Shown in pieces: positions 1-8,538 of a stretch of DNA of 64,000 nt. Location of the stretch: contig NZ_JHVH01000002.1 in NCBI RefSeq assembly GCF_000620045.1, positions 186,001 to 250,000 on the forward strand, written 5' to 3'. Every line of letters begins with the position of its first letter. The stretch's first letter is position 1. Source of the DNA: Halomonas halodenitrificans DSM 735. GTDB lineage: Bacteria; Pseudomonadota; Gammaproteobacteria; Pseudomonadales; Halomonadaceae. The notes beneath the pieces were generated by a model that saw nothing but the letters and a program-made list of their open reading frames with translations, ran no database searches and was not told the DNA's origin. The position numbers and the translations under genes are program-made.

Positions 1-37
1 GCGACGCGCCTGCCGGACGAGCAAGGGGGAAAGGCTC

Positions 38-490
38 ATGGCCGACGGTCTCACCAAGTCGGCGGCCCGCAATATCTTCTATGGCGGGTCGTTGTTCTTC
101 TTTTTGCTGTTTGCCGCCCTGACGGCGCACAGCCACTGGTACATGGTCAACAAGTCCACCGACAATGAGGGGCTCACCGAGTCGGTCGTGGCAGGCAAGC
201 ACATCTGGGAAAAGAACATGTGCATCAACTGCCACAGCATCATGGGCGAGGGGGCCTACTTCGCACCGGAGCTGAGTAACGTCTGGGAACGTTATGGTGG
301 TCACCAGAATCCCGAGGCGGCGCGTGCCGGCCTGGCCGCGTGGATTCGCGCCCAGCCGCTGGGTACCCAGGGTCGCCGTCAGATGCCGGCCTACGACTTC
401 ACCGACGAAGAGATGAGTTCGCTGATCGACTTCCTCGAGTGGACCGATGGTATCGACGACCAGGACTGGCCGCCGCACCCCGCCGGCTAA
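38..490 (+). CDS. norC: Nitric oxide reductase subunit C (NorC)
   Basis: NorC is the membrane-anchored c-type cytochrome of cNOR. It passes electrons to NorB for reduction of two NO to N2O on the periplasmic face. The 150-residue protein has one N-terminal membrane anchor (about residues 13-32) and the heme c motif CINCH (C62, C65, H66). M116, in the sequence RRQMPAY, is the likely axial methionine. Length is normal for the family. A purine-rich ribosome site, AAGGGGGAAAGG, precedes the ATG. The norB gene begins 54 bases downstream, so the two are co-transcribed. The promoter lies outside the window. Confidence 0.96.
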   Translation: MADGLTKSAARNIFYGGSLFFFLLFAALTAHSHWYMVNKSTDNEGLTESVVAGKHIWEKNMCINCHSIMGEGAYFAPELSNVWERYGGHQNPEAARAGLAAWIRAQPLGTQGRRQMPAYDFTDEEMSSLIDFLEWTDGIDDQDWPPHPAG

Positions 491-544
491 GCCACCTGAA
501 CGCCGATCCGCCGGATAGCGGATGAATCAAGGAGAACGACACCG

Positions 545-1900
545 ATGAAATACGAAACCCAGAAGGTGGCATTGCCATTCTTCATGGTGGCCATGGCGCT
601 CTTTGCCCTGCAGATCGTCTTCGGGCTGCTGGCCGCCGCCGTCTATGTCTGGCCGAACTTCATGGCCGAAGCGATGCCCTTCAACATCATGCGGGCCAGC
701 CACACCAACCTGCTGATCGTGTGGCTGCTGATCGGCTTCATGGGCTCCACCTATTACCTGATGCCGGAAGAGGCGGAACGCGAGATCCATAGCCCGACCA
801 TCGCCTATATCCAGCTGGCGATCTTTGCCTTTGCCGGTGCCGCGGCGCTGGTCGGTTACCAGTTCGGGATTCACGAAGGGCGGGAATTCCTCGAGCAGCC
901 GTTCTGGGTCAAGCTGCTGATCACGATTTCCTTTTTGATGTTTTTGTTCAATACCAGCATGACCCTGCTCAAGGGCCGCAAGACCGCCATCAACATGGTG
1001 CTGATGCTGGGCCTGTGGCTGGCCGCGGTATTCTGGTTGTTCGCCTTCTATAACCCCAGCAACCTCGCCGTGGACAAGCTCTACTGGTGGTGGGTGGTGC
1101 ACCTCTGGGTCGAGGGCGTCTGGGAGCTGATCATGGCCTCCCTGCTCGGTTACCTGTTGATCAAGATGACCGGCGTGGACCGCGAGGTGATCGAGAAGTG
1201 GCTCTATGTCATCGTTGGCCTGGCGCTGTTCTCCGGCCTGCTGGGGACCGGTCACCACTACTACTGGATCGGTGCGCCGAGCTACTGGCAGCCCATCGGC
1301 AGCATCTTCTCCACCCTGGAGGTGCTCCCCTTCTTCGCCATGGTGATCTTTGCCTTCACCATGTTCTGGAAGGGCAGCCGTAATCACCCGAACAAGGCCG
1401 CCATGCTGTGGGCGCTCGGCTGCCCGACCATGGCCTTCTTCGGCGCCGGCGTGTGGGGCTTCATGCACACCCTTCACTGGGTCAACTACTACAGCCACGG
1501 CACCCAGGTCACTGCGGCCCACGGCCATCTGGCCTTCTATGGTGCCTACGTGATGCTGTTGCTGGGCATCATCAGCTTCGCCATGCCCCAGCTGCGCCGC
1601 GTTCAGCCCTACAACCAGGTGATCAACATGTGGGGCTTCTGGATCATGACCGGCGCCATGGCCTTCATGACCTTCACGCTGACCTTTGCGGGGGTCGTGC
1701 AGACCCACCTGCAGCGTGTTCTGGGCATGAACTTCATGGAAGTGCAGGATCAGCTGGTGCTGTTCTACGGCATGCGTCTGGCCTCCGGCGTCGCCGTGGG
1801 CATCGGTGCCTGCCTGCTGCTCTACGCCTTCTTCGGCCCTGCCCGTGAGCAGGTCCCCGCCGGCGGAACCCAGCTGACTTCAGGCACCAATCGCGCCTGA
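545..1900 (+). CDS. norB: Nitric oxide reductase subunit B (NorB)
   Basis: NorB is the catalytic subunit of cNOR, a heme-copper-oxidase relative with about 12 membrane helices and a non-heme FeB centre. The residues known to matter in Pseudomonas NorB are visible: H53 (heme b), H186, H237 and H238 (FeB), E190 (FeB), and H326 and H328 (heme ligands). From H186 onward they keep the exact spacing of the Pseudomonas enzyme, shifted by 21 residues. The protein is 451 residues, usual for the family. The start has a good AAGGAGAA ribosome site. It is co-transcribed with norC. Confidence 0.97.
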   Translation: MKYETQKVALPFFMVAMALFALQIVFGLLAAAVYVWPNFMAEAMPFNIMRASHTNLLIVWLLIGFMGSTYYLMPEEAEREIHSPTIAYIQLAIFAFAGAAALVGYQFGIHEGREFLEQPFWVKLLITISFLMFLFNTSMTLLKGRKTAINMVLMLGLWLAAVFWLFAFYNPSNLAVDKLYWWWVVHLWVEGVWELIMASLLGYLLIKMTGVDREVIEKWLYVIVGLALFSGLLGTGHHYYWIGAPSYWQPIGSIFSTLEVLPFFAMVIFAFTMFWKGSRNHPNKAAMLWALGCPTMAFFGAGVWGFMHTLHWVNYYSHGTQVTAAHGHLAFYGAYVMLLLGIISFAMPQLRRVQPYNQVINMWGFWIMTGAMAFMTFTLTFAGVVQTHLQRVLGMNFMEVQDQLVLFYGMRLASGVAVGIGACLLLYAFFGPAREQVPAGGTQLTSGTNRA

Positions 1901-1906
1901 CCTACC

Positions 1907-1928
1907 GAGGGCCCCGCGAGGGGCCCTC
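1907..1928 (+). terminator. Hairpin between norB and norQ
   Basis: A perfect 9-bp stem (GAGGGCCCC at 1907-1915, GGGGCCCTC at 1920-1928) closes a GCGA tetraloop just after the norB stop. Only two T residues follow. It could be a weak terminator or a stability element setting more norCB than norQD transcript. Confidence 0.55.
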
Positions 1929-1955
1929 TTCGATTGAACCTGATGGAGTTACGCC

Positions 1956-2768
1956 ATGACCCTCTCCACCGTGGCGGCGCAGTCTGCCGACCAGGAGATT
2001 CCCTATTACGACAGCGTGGGCAACGAATGTGCGATGTTCGAGCATGCCTATGCCCAGCGACTGCCGCTGCTGCTCAAGGGCCCCACCGGCTGTGGCAAGA
2101 CCCGCTTCGTCAGCCATATGGCGGCCAAGCTGGGCAAGCCGCTGTTTACCGTGTCCTGCCACGATGACCTGACCGCCGCCGACCTGACCGGGCGTTACCT
2201 GCTGCAGGGCGGCGAGACGCGCTGGGTCGACGGGCCGCTGACCCGTGCCGTGCGCGAGGGCGGTATCTGTTACCTCGACGAAGTGGTCGAGGCCCGCAAG
2301 GACGTGACTGTCGTACTGCACCCGCTGACCGACGACCGCCGCCTGCTGCCGCTGGAGCGTACCGGCGAGCTGCTCGAGGCGCCGGATGATTTCATGCTGG
2401 TGGCCTCCTACAACCCCGGCTATCAGCATATCCTCAAGTCACTCAAGCCCAGCACGCGCCAGCGCTTTGTGGCGATGACCTTCGACTTCCCCCCACCGAA
2501 GGTCGAGCGCGATATCGTCGCCCGCGAGAGTGGGCTGGAGTCGGAACGTTGTGCGGCGCTGGTCAACCTGGCGGCCAGCCTGAGGGCCATGAAGGGCCAG
2601 GACCTGGAAGAAGGTATTTCCACCCGCCTGCTGGTCTATTGCGCGACCCTGATCCAGGCCGGCATGCCGATCCGTGATGCCGCGCGTGCCACGCTGGTGG
2701 AGCCGCTCTCCGATGACGCCGACGTCCAGGAGGGCCTGATGGAGGCCGTCCAGGCCACGTTTGGTTGA
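1956..2768 (+). CDS. norQ: NorQ, MoxR-type AAA+ ATPase for NOR maturation
   Basis: NorQ belongs to the CbbQ/NirQ/NorQ branch of MoxR AAA+ ATPases. With the VWA protein NorD it is needed to insert the non-heme iron of NorB. The 270-residue protein has a Walker A motif GPTGCGKT (residues 42-49) and a Walker B motif ending in YLDE (about residues 106-109). The sensor region and C-terminal domain have normal length. It lies 55 bases after norB in the usual norCBQD order. The start is preceded by a modest GGAG site. Confidence 0.94.
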   Translation: MTLSTVAAQSADQEIPYYDSVGNECAMFEHAYAQRLPLLLKGPTGCGKTRFVSHMAAKLGKPLFTVSCHDDLTAADLTGRYLLQGGETRWVDGPLTRAVREGGICYLDEVVEARKDVTVVLHPLTDDRRLLPLERTGELLEAPDDFMLVASYNPGYQHILKSLKPSTRQRFVAMTFDFPPPKVERDIVARESGLESERCAALVNLAASLRAMKGQDLEEGISTRLLVYCATLIQAGMPIRDAARATLVEPLSDDADVQEGLMEAVQATFG

Positions 2769-2780
2769 CACATTGCCGTA

Positions 2781-2821
2781 TGGGGTCAGACCCCGGCGGA
2801 CTTGGCCGGGGTCTGACCCCA
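2781..2821. repeat. Large hairpin repeat with GGGGTCAGACCCC core
   Basis: Two perfect 17-bp arms (2781-2797 and 2805-2821) enclose a 7-base loop, and each arm is itself nearly palindromic around GGGGTCAGACCCC. The same 13-base core recurs at 22457-22485. It lies between norQ and norD and could act as a processing or termination hairpin. It looks like a dispersed REP-type element. Confidence 0.7.
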
Positions 2822-2898
2822 AGGTAGCTGCACTCCGGCGGCAGCCAGCCTCTCGTCGCTCGTGACATGTGTCAGCGCTTCCTTCAAGGAGAACACCT

Positions 2899-4842
2899 AT
2901 GCTGGACTTTCTTGAGGTCGAGGAGACCGTCGGCCGCTTCTGGCATCGCTGGGCCTCCGGGGCCGCGAGCTACCCCGACCACCCCGAGGCGGCGGTCAGC
3001 CTCGATAGCCTGCGTCCCATGCTCGGCGTCTTCTTCCGTGCCGGCGGAGGCGAGCAGGGCATCGAGGTGTCCGCCATTGCCCGGCGGGCCTCGGCCCACC
3101 GGCTGAGCCTGCGCCAGCGCCTGGGCCTCGACGAGGAGGCCCTGGACCAGGCCCGCCGCGACGAGGAACATCTGCTGTTGCCGCCGCGCCTGGCGCTGTT
3201 CCCCGAGGCCTCCCTCAACCGCGACCTCTATCTATGGCTGACCGCCTATCTGGCCGAGGCGCGGCCGCTGACCTGTCCCGAGGACCCCCTGCAGGCCGAC
3301 CTGATGCGGCTGCGTGAGGCGCGTCGTACCACCCGAGCCGCTCTGGCGCGCTTCCCCGGGTTAACCCAACGCTACGTGCGACTCTGCGGCGAGCTGCTCG
3401 CCATTCGCCCGCAGCGCAGGCGCCTGCCCGTCATGGAGCGAGCCCTTGAGGCCGCGCTATGCGCCGAACTGGGCGCGCCCGACCCCGATGAGGCCTGGTC
3501 GGTGGCCATGCAGCGTGCCATCCGCGAGGAGGATTTTCCCCTCGAGGAATTTCGTGCCCCCCGCGGCTATCGTCCGCCGCTTCCGGTGCCACTCTGGGGA
3601 CAGGCCGTGACCCTGGGAACCAGCACCGATGCCCGGGAGGAGAGCGCGGATGACGAGGAGCTGCCCGACGCCGCCGCCTCGGCCGATGACGACCAGGGCA
3701 AGCGCCAGGCCGATCGCCGTGAGCAGGACCAGGCCGACCGCGACGACCCGCTGATGCTCAACAACATGGAGAAGATGCTCTCCTGGGCCGAGATGGTGAA
3801 CCTCAATCGGCATGTGGAAGACGAGGAGGAGGAAGACGCCCGCCAGGCGGCGGACCAGATGGACGAGATCGTGCTGAGTTCCAACCGCAAGAAGGCCGCT
3901 TCCAAGCTCAAGCTCGATCTCGACCTGGCTCCCGACGACGCCGTCGGCGGCCGCCTCAAGGGCAAGCATCCCTACCCCGAGTGGAACCATCGCAAGCAGG
4001 CCTATATGCCCGATCACTGTCTGGTGCTCAGCGATATGCAGAGCGAGGAGGGAGAGGATTGGGCACCCGATGAGGCGACTCGTCGGCGCATCCGTCGCGT
4101 GCGGCGCGAGTTCGAGGCGCTACGCCCGCGGCGCGAGATCCTGCGCGGCCAGCTGGATGGCAGCGAGCTCGACATGGACGCGGTGATCCGCTCGCGCTGT
4201 GACCTGGCCGCCACCGGCGAGGCCAGTGATCGCCTCTATCTGGCTAGCCGCACCCAGGCCCGGGATCTGGCGGTGTCGATCCTGGTGGATGTGTCACTCT
4301 CCACCGAGGCGTGGCTGCAGGATCGCCGTGTGCTCGATGTGGCCAAGGAGGCCCTGCTGGTGCTGGGGCATGGCCTGGACGGCTGCGGTGACGACTATTC
4401 GATTCACAGCTTTACCTCCCAGCGCCGCCACAAGGTGTGGGTCAATACCCTCAAGTCGTTCGACGAGCCCATGGGCGACCGGGTGACACGGCGTATCTCG
4501 GCGCTTCGCCCCGGCAGCTATACGCGCATGGGGCCGGCGATTCGCCATCTGTCCCAGCAGCTCAGCGAGCGCCCCAACCGTCATCGGCTGCTGCTAATGC
4601 TGACCGACGGCAAGCCCAACGATAACGATTACTACGAGGGTCGCTACGGCATCGAGGATACCCGCAAGGCGGTCCTCGAGGCGCGTCGCCAGGAGGTGAA
4701 GGTGTTCGGCGTGACCATCGATCGGGAAGCGGGACAGTATATTCCCCATCTGTTCGGGCGTGGCGGCTATGCCATCGTGCAGCGCCCCGAGCACCTCGCG
4801 CTGGCATTGCCGAGCATCTATCGCCAGATCATCGCCACCTGA
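2899..4842 (+). CDS. norD: NorD, VWA-domain protein for NOR maturation
   Basis: NorD is the von Willebrand A partner of NorQ in activating cNOR. The ATG at 2899 is chosen over an in-frame GTG 30 bases upstream because AAGGAG sits at the right distance. The resulting 647-residue protein has a helical N-terminal half, then a very acidic central stretch (about residues 240-340). The C-terminal VWA domain contains a MIDAS-like motif DVSLS (about residue 464) and TDGKPND (about residue 570). The hairpin repeat separates it from norQ, so its level may differ from norQ. Confidence 0.93.
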   Translation: MLDFLEVEETVGRFWHRWASGAASYPDHPEAAVSLDSLRPMLGVFFRAGGGEQGIEVSAIARRASAHRLSLRQRLGLDEEALDQARRDEEHLLLPPRLALFPEASLNRDLYLWLTAYLAEARPLTCPEDPLQADLMRLREARRTTRAALARFPGLTQRYVRLCGELLAIRPQRRRLPVMERALEAALCAELGAPDPDEAWSVAMQRAIREEDFPLEEFRAPRGYRPPLPVPLWGQAVTLGTSTDAREESADDEELPDAAASADDDQGKRQADRREQDQADRDDPLMLNNMEKMLSWAEMVNLNRHVEDEEEEDARQAADQMDEIVLSSNRKKAASKLKLDLDLAPDDAVGGRLKGKHPYPEWNHRKQAYMPDHCLVLSDMQSEEGEDWAPDEATRRRIRRVRREFEALRPRREILRGQLDGSELDMDAVIRSRCDLAATGEASDRLYLASRTQARDLAVSILVDVSLSTEAWLQDRRVLDVAKEALLVLGHGLDGCGDDYSIHSFTSQRRHKVWVNTLKSFDEPMGDRVTRRISALRPGSYTRMGPAIRHLSQQLSERPNRHRLLLMLTDGKPNDNDYYEGRYGIEDTRKAVLEARRQEVKVFGVTIDREAGQYIPHLFGRGGYAIVQRPEHLALALPSIYRQIIAT

Positions 4843-4880
4843 GCCGCTGTCATCTAAACCATCGCCGAGGAGATGCGCCC

Positions 4881-5099
4881 ATGACCTCTCGAAACCGATT
4901 GATCCTCGCCGTAGCGGCCTGGTGCCTGGTGGCCGTGGCGCTGGTGCTGCCGCTGGTGTGGCTGATCAATAACCGCGACTGGGGCGTGGGCCTGATGTTG
5001 CTGGCGCCGCTGGTGGTCTATGGCCTGATGCGCCTGGGTCGCGCCCTGGAGGGTTGGGCCCGGGCGAGTGCGCCGCCGAAGCATCCTCAGCGCCGCTAG
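4881..5099 (+). CDS. Small two-helix membrane protein downstream of norD
   Basis: This 72-residue protein has two hydrophobic helices (about residues 7-29 and 35-52) and a basic tail. The helices are separated by a short loop containing NNRDWG. A GAGGAGATG ribosome site precedes the ATG. It starts 38 bases after norD on the same strand, so it is probably the last gene of the norCBQD transcript. I do not recognise a family. By context it may help NOR assembly or stability, but that is only inference. Confidence 0.65.
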   Translation: MTSRNRLILAVAAWCLVAVALVLPLVWLINNRDWGVGLMLLAPLVVYGLMRLGRALEGWARASAPPKHPQRR

Positions 5100-5134
5100 A
5101 GTGAACATCATAGCTCTGATCGCTCGGGGCTGAT

Positions 5135-5230
5135 CTGGGGGTAAGCCTTTGAGGAGGCGCTGTGAACCCCTCCCTGGGCGCTACCGATGCCATCCTTGGC
5201 ATAGGACCTCCTCGTCGGCTTATCCCCCAG
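5135..5230. repeat. Palindromic repeat element, copy 1
   Basis: A 96-bp element with near-perfect terminal inverted repeats (CTGGGGGTAAGCC at the left, GGCTTATCCCCCAG at the right) and an inner GAGGAGG/CCTCCTC pair. Its core GGCGCTGTGAACCC, then TCCCTGGGCGCTACCGA, recurs in copy 2 at 5645-5820. The rest of the norD-side gap to norF holds only a short GCCCC/GGGGC hairpin near 5272-5288. Confidence 0.75.
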
Positions 5231-5297
5231 CGCCCTCGTGCTTCGTTGCTGTAATAGCTCAATACCTGCTGGCCCCTTGCTTGGGGCTGTTCAGGCC

Positions 5298-5588
5298 TCA
5301 GGCCATCCGGCCTACCAGATAGCCGGCGCCGATCAGCGCCAGGGTGAGGATCACCAGGCCCACGAAGGCCCCCTTCCAGGCCGGCGTGGCCTTGCGCAGG
5401 TTGAGGTAGACCATCAGCAGGCGCTGGGCCTTGAAACCGGTGGCCAGGATGACCAGGCCCGCCGACCACAGCGGCAGCGTCTGCCAGTCATCGGCGTCGA
5501 GCAGCGCCGAGCCCATCGAGACGACTGTCAGGCCCATCAGCAGGGCCCAGGTGGTCAGCAGGCGGCGAGTGCCGGGCAGGGATGTCAT
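5298..5588 (-). CDS. norF: NorF-like protein (cytochrome c oxidase subunit IV family)
   Basis: This 96-residue protein has three hydrophobic helices and the fold-type sequence of small subunit-IV-like proteins encoded with norE in denitrifiers. The ATG at 5588 is preceded by GGAGG at good spacing. A longer in-frame start at 5630 has no such site. NorF is not catalytic; in Paracoccus-type systems it improves NOR activity. It follows norE on the minus strand but is separated from it by the 5645-5820 repeat. The norF name rests on size, topology and position. Confidence 0.75.
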   Translation of the reverse strand: MTSLPGTRRLLTTWALLMGLTVVSMGSALLDADDWQTLPLWSAGLVILATGFKAQRLLMVYLNLRKATPAWKGAFVGLVILTLALIGAGYLVGRMA

Positions 5589-5644
5589 AAAGCCTCCGGG
5601 GCAGTGTGAGGTTTTCGCAGATGGAATCACCGCTCAAGGCTGTT

Positions 5645-5820
5645 CCGGCGACAGGCCTGCGAGGGGGCGCTGTGAACCCTTCCCTGGGCGCTACCGACGC
5701 CCTGCTTCGCTCTCGCATCCTGCTCCGCTTGCAGGACCGGTGCTGGCCCTCCATGGCCAGCCCGTTCGAAGCAGTGCTTCTCACCCCTGGCGTAGGACCC
5801 CCTCTTCGACCTGTCCCCGG
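5645..5820. repeat. Palindromic repeat element, copy 2
   Basis: A 176-bp element sharing the core of copy 1: GAGGGGGCGCTGTGAACCC, then TCCCTGGGCGCTACCGA. Its ends are inverted (CCGGCGACAGG and CCTGTCCCCGG). It carries roughly 80 extra bases with nested hairpins (CTGCTTCG/CGAAGCAG and GCTGGCC/GGCCAGC). It lies between norE and norF, so the transcript of the two genes would contain it. No coding potential was seen. Confidence 0.75.
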
Positions 5821-5884
5821 CGCCTTTCGCTATCAAGACAGAGCCAACTGCGATTGTGCTTCGGGCCTGTGTAGAAGAGAGCCC

Positions 5885-6454
5885 TCAGCGCAAGAGATAA
5901 AGCAGCGGATAGAGCAGGATCCAGATCAGGTCGACCATATGCCAGAAGGCGGCGGCGGTCTCCACGTTCTCCAGGCTGGTTCGCCAGCTGACCAGCCCCA
6001 GCAGCGCCAGGCCGAACAGCACATGGGCGAAGTGGAAGGCGGTCAGCCCGTAGTAGAAGCCGAAGAAGGTGTTGGTATCCGGGGTGATGCCGATGGCGAA
6101 CTTGCTGGAATACTCGATGATCTTGATCACCCCGAACAGGACGCCAAGCCCCATGGCGGCGGCGAGCCACTGCCGGGCGCGACGGATTCGCTGGCCGGCG
6201 GTGGCCTCCACCGCCAGTGCCACACAGAGCCCGCTGGTCAACAGCACCAGGGTGTTGAGTCCGCCCATCAAGGGGTCGAGCCGCTGCTGGGAGGCGTCGA
6301 ACAGCGCTACCTGGGCGGCGCGTTCGGAGGAGAAGAGGGCGAAGAATGCCATGAACACCAGCATCTCACTCAGGATCAGCACCCACATCAGCGGGTTGCC
6401 GGGCAGCGCGGAGAGGGGACCCCAGCCGGGATTGGGAAGCTCGTGTTCCTTCAT
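5885..6454 (-). CDS. norE: NorE-like protein (cytochrome c oxidase subunit III family)
   Basis: This 189-residue protein has about five membrane helices and the features of the short subunit-III family: an early NPLMWVLILSE helix and a C-terminal FHFAHVLFG with AAAFWHMVDLIW. In denitrifiers norE sits with nor genes and supports NO reductase activity without being a catalytic subunit. Its ATG overlaps the stop of the upstream gene by four bases (ATGA), so the two are translationally coupled. norF follows after a repeat. Confidence 0.88.
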   Translation of the reverse strand: MKEHELPNPGWGPLSALPGNPLMWVLILSEMLVFMAFFALFSSERAAQVALFDASQQRLDPLMGGLNTLVLLTSGLCVALAVEATAGQRIRRARQWLAAAMGLGVLFGVIKIIEYSSKFAIGITPDTNTFFGFYYGLTAFHFAHVLFGLALLGLVSWRTSLENVETAAAFWHMVDLIWILLYPLLYLLR

Positions 6455-6906
6455 GCGTCACTCAGGCTGACTCGGGCGCCGCCGAAGGCCAGGCTGCGCG
6501 GGTTATCCACCGGGCGGTTGGCCGTCAACCGGGCGATGCCCACGGCACAGCGGCCGACCATCCAGACCAGGCAGGCAGTGAAGTAGAGGTAGCCCAGGGC
6601 CCATGGTGCCATGGAGGGAGTGCCGACCAGCCCGAGCAGCTGCCAGGCGGCGATGAATATCGCGCCGCCGAGCAACCCCAGCCAGAAGGTGCGAATCTGG
6701 AACTGCAGGTGGCTCTGAACCCAGGCCTTGGCGCTTCGCCGCTTGACGTGGGCAATGAGTACGCCGATAGGCGCGGTGACCACCGCCAGCACGCTCCCCA
6801 GGAACAGCATGTAGACGATGATGGCGGCACCGCGGCCGCGGGCCTGCTTCTCGGGGTTTTCCCCCTCGAGGCGCTTCGGGTTGCCGTCGGTCAAAGCGTG
6901 GCACAT
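6451..6906 (-). CDS. Four-helix membrane protein coupled to norE
   Basis: The 151-residue protein has a polar N-terminus of about 25 residues. Four hydrophobic helices follow, of which the last two contain YLYFTACLVWMVGRCAVG. It resembles DUF4870/Tic20-like small membrane proteins, but this is a loose match from memory. An AGGAG site precedes the ATG and the stop overlaps the norE start, so it is the first gene of the norE unit. A role in NO respiration is inferred only from that coupling. Confidence 0.75.
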   Translation of the reverse strand: MCHALTDGNPKRLEGENPEKQARGRGAAIIVYMLFLGSVLAVVTAPIGVLIAHVKRRSAKAWVQSHLQFQIRTFWLGLLGGAIFIAAWQLLGLVGTPSMAPWALGYLYFTACLVWMVGRCAVGIARLTANRPVDNPRSLAFGGARVSLSDA

Positions 6907-6985
6907 GGGGGAGTCTCCTGCGATCTCCGGGCGCCGTCGGGGATGGCGACCGCGCCGTAACGGTTAATCATGCATCCTGAATGCC

Positions 6986-7027
6986 AGTATAAGCGATATC
7001 GCCCACCGAAATCCTGGCCTGCGTCAA
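6986..7027 (-). promoter_or_regulatory. Possible promoter with degenerate FNR/DNR box for the norE unit
   Basis: Read on the minus strand, TATACT (6986-6991) is a good -10 element, predicting a start near 6979. The sequence TTGACGCAGGCCAG (7014-7027) is centred about 41.5 bases upstream, the standard position for FNR/DNR activation. Its left half matches FNR 4 of 5 but its right half only 2 of 5. The spacing is the main support. Confidence 0.35.
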
Positions 7028-7049
7028 GGTGACCCGTCCTCCCGCAACG

Positions 7050-7077
7050 CGAGAGGCCACCCGTGGGCGGCCTCTCG
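7050..7077 (-). terminator. Hairpin after narK1
   Basis: A perfect 9-bp stem (CGAGAGGCC at 7050-7058, GGCCTCTCG at 7069-7077) with a 10-base loop follows the narK1 stop on the minus strand. There is no T-run, so it is a hairpin terminator candidate only. Confidence 0.5.
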
Positions 7078-7099
7078 ATGATGCTCAGCGTCGCCTGCC

Positions 7100-8446
7100 T
7101 CAAGGCCGCGGGCCGTGACGCCTGGCATGCTCTTCGGCCGGTTCCTGGATCTCGGGCAGGTAGCGATAGCGCTCCTCGCCGAGCTCCGGCACGTTCTTGC
7201 GTTCCATGCGGCGGATGGCCGTGTGCATCCAGATCAGCGAGACCGCCACCAGCATGAAGATGACCATGTAGGAGCTGGTCCAGATGCCGGTGAGGTCGAG
7301 CACGATGCCGAACAGGATCGGCAGGAAGAAGCCTCCCAGGCCGCCGATCATGCCGACCAGCCCGCCCACCGAGCCGACGTTCTCCGGGTAGTAGACCGGG
7401 ATGTGCTTGAAGACCGCGGCCTTGCCCAGTGACATGAAGAAGCCCAGCAGCACGGTCAACACCACCACGCCCCACAGCGGCATGGCCAGGGTGAAGGCGA
7501 TCTCGCCCTCCTTGCCCTGGACCACGTAGCGGGTCTCGGGGTAAGCGAGCAGGAAGAGGCAGACCAGCGAGGCGATAAAGGTCAGGTACATTACGGCCCG
7601 CGCCCCGTAGCGATCCGCCATCCAGCCGCCCAGGGCCCGGAAGACGCTGGCGGGCAGGGTATAGAGGGCCGCTAGCGAGCCGGCCACGGCGATGCTGACG
7701 CCGTAGGCGCCCACGTAGTAGCGCGGCAGGTAGGAGGCCAGGGCCACGAAGGCACCGAACACGAAGAAATAGTAGAGCGCGAAGCGCCACACGCGCAGGT
7801 GGCGAAGCGGCTCGAGCTGGGCCCGGGCGGAGGTGGCCTGGGCTCCCTGGCCGCGACGCCGCGCCCGGGTCAGGGGGTCCTCCGTGGCGAACACCCAGAA
7901 GCCGACGGCCACGGCGGCCAGCACCACGGCGTAGACCACGGCGGTGCGCTCCCAGCCCAGGGCCAGCAGCAGGAAGGGGGCGCCGAAGTTGGTCACCGCG
8001 GCGCCGGCGTTGCCGGCACCGAAGATGCCCAGCGCGGTGCCCTGCTTGTCCTTCTCGAACCAGTAGGAGGTGTAGGCGATGCCGACGATGAAGGCCCCCC
8101 CGGCCAGGCCGATACCGAGCGCGGCCACCAGGAACATGGCATAGCTTTCGACGTAGGAGAGCAGGAAGACGCAGGCCGCGGTGAGCAGCATCAACACGCT
8201 GAACACGCGATGGCCCCCGAACTGCTCGGTCCAGATGCCCAGGAAGATCCGGCTGATCGAGCCGGTCAGAATCGGCGTGGCGACCAGGATGCCGAACTGG
8301 GTCTCGTTGAGCCCCAGGTCCTGCTTGATCTGGATGCCGATAATGGAAAAGATCGTCCACACCGCGAAGCAGGTGGTGAAGGCGAGAGTGCTGAGGCCCA
8401 GGGCCCGGTACTGCTGGGGCCGGGTGACTCCTTCGAGATGTTGCAT
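7100..8446 (-). CDS. narK1: NarK1-type nitrate/nitrite MFS transporter
   Basis: A 448-residue, 12-helix major facilitator of the nitrate/nitrite porter family. The two arginines that bind nitrate in NarK proteins are present: R66 in the helix-2 sequence TGSISRIF and R270 in VFRALGGW. Glycine-rich nitrate signatures occur near residues 111-123 and 140-158. NarK1-type members are thought to import nitrate with protons when respiration begins. It lies 92 bases after narK2 on the minus strand, matching the narK1-narK2 pairing in Pseudomonas and Paracoccus, although here narK2 comes first. The cytoplasmic tail is long and charged. Confidence 0.92.
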   Translation of the reverse strand: MQHLEGVTRPQQYRALGLSTLAFTTCFAVWTIFSIIGIQIKQDLGLNETQFGILVATPILTGSISRIFLGIWTEQFGGHRVFSVLMLLTAACVFLLSYVESYAMFLVAALGIGLAGGAFIVGIAYTSYWFEKDKQGTALGIFGAGNAGAAVTNFGAPFLLLALGWERTAVVYAVVLAAVAVGFWVFATEDPLTRARRRGQGAQATSARAQLEPLRHLRVWRFALYYFFVFGAFVALASYLPRYYVGAYGVSIAVAGSLAALYTLPASVFRALGGWMADRYGARAVMYLTFIASLVCLFLLAYPETRYVVQGKEGEIAFTLAMPLWGVVVLTVLLGFFMSLGKAAVFKHIPVYYPENVGSVGGLVGMIGGLGGFFLPILFGIVLDLTGIWTSSYMVIFMLVAVSLIWMHTAIRRMERKNVPELGEERYRYLPEIQEPAEEHARRHGPRP

Positions 8447-8538
8447 GGCGTTACCTCTTGGTCTTGGCCTGAAGGCGACCGATCAGGCGGTGACCCGGCC
8501 GGGCGTCGATGGCGCCCGGCATGGGGTCCGGCACGGGG

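Noticed and set aside
5606..6586. A 326-codon rightward frame over norE and the repeat
   Set aside because: It covers the antisense of norE and a palindromic repeat, and its product is Gly/Gln/His-rich without a domain.
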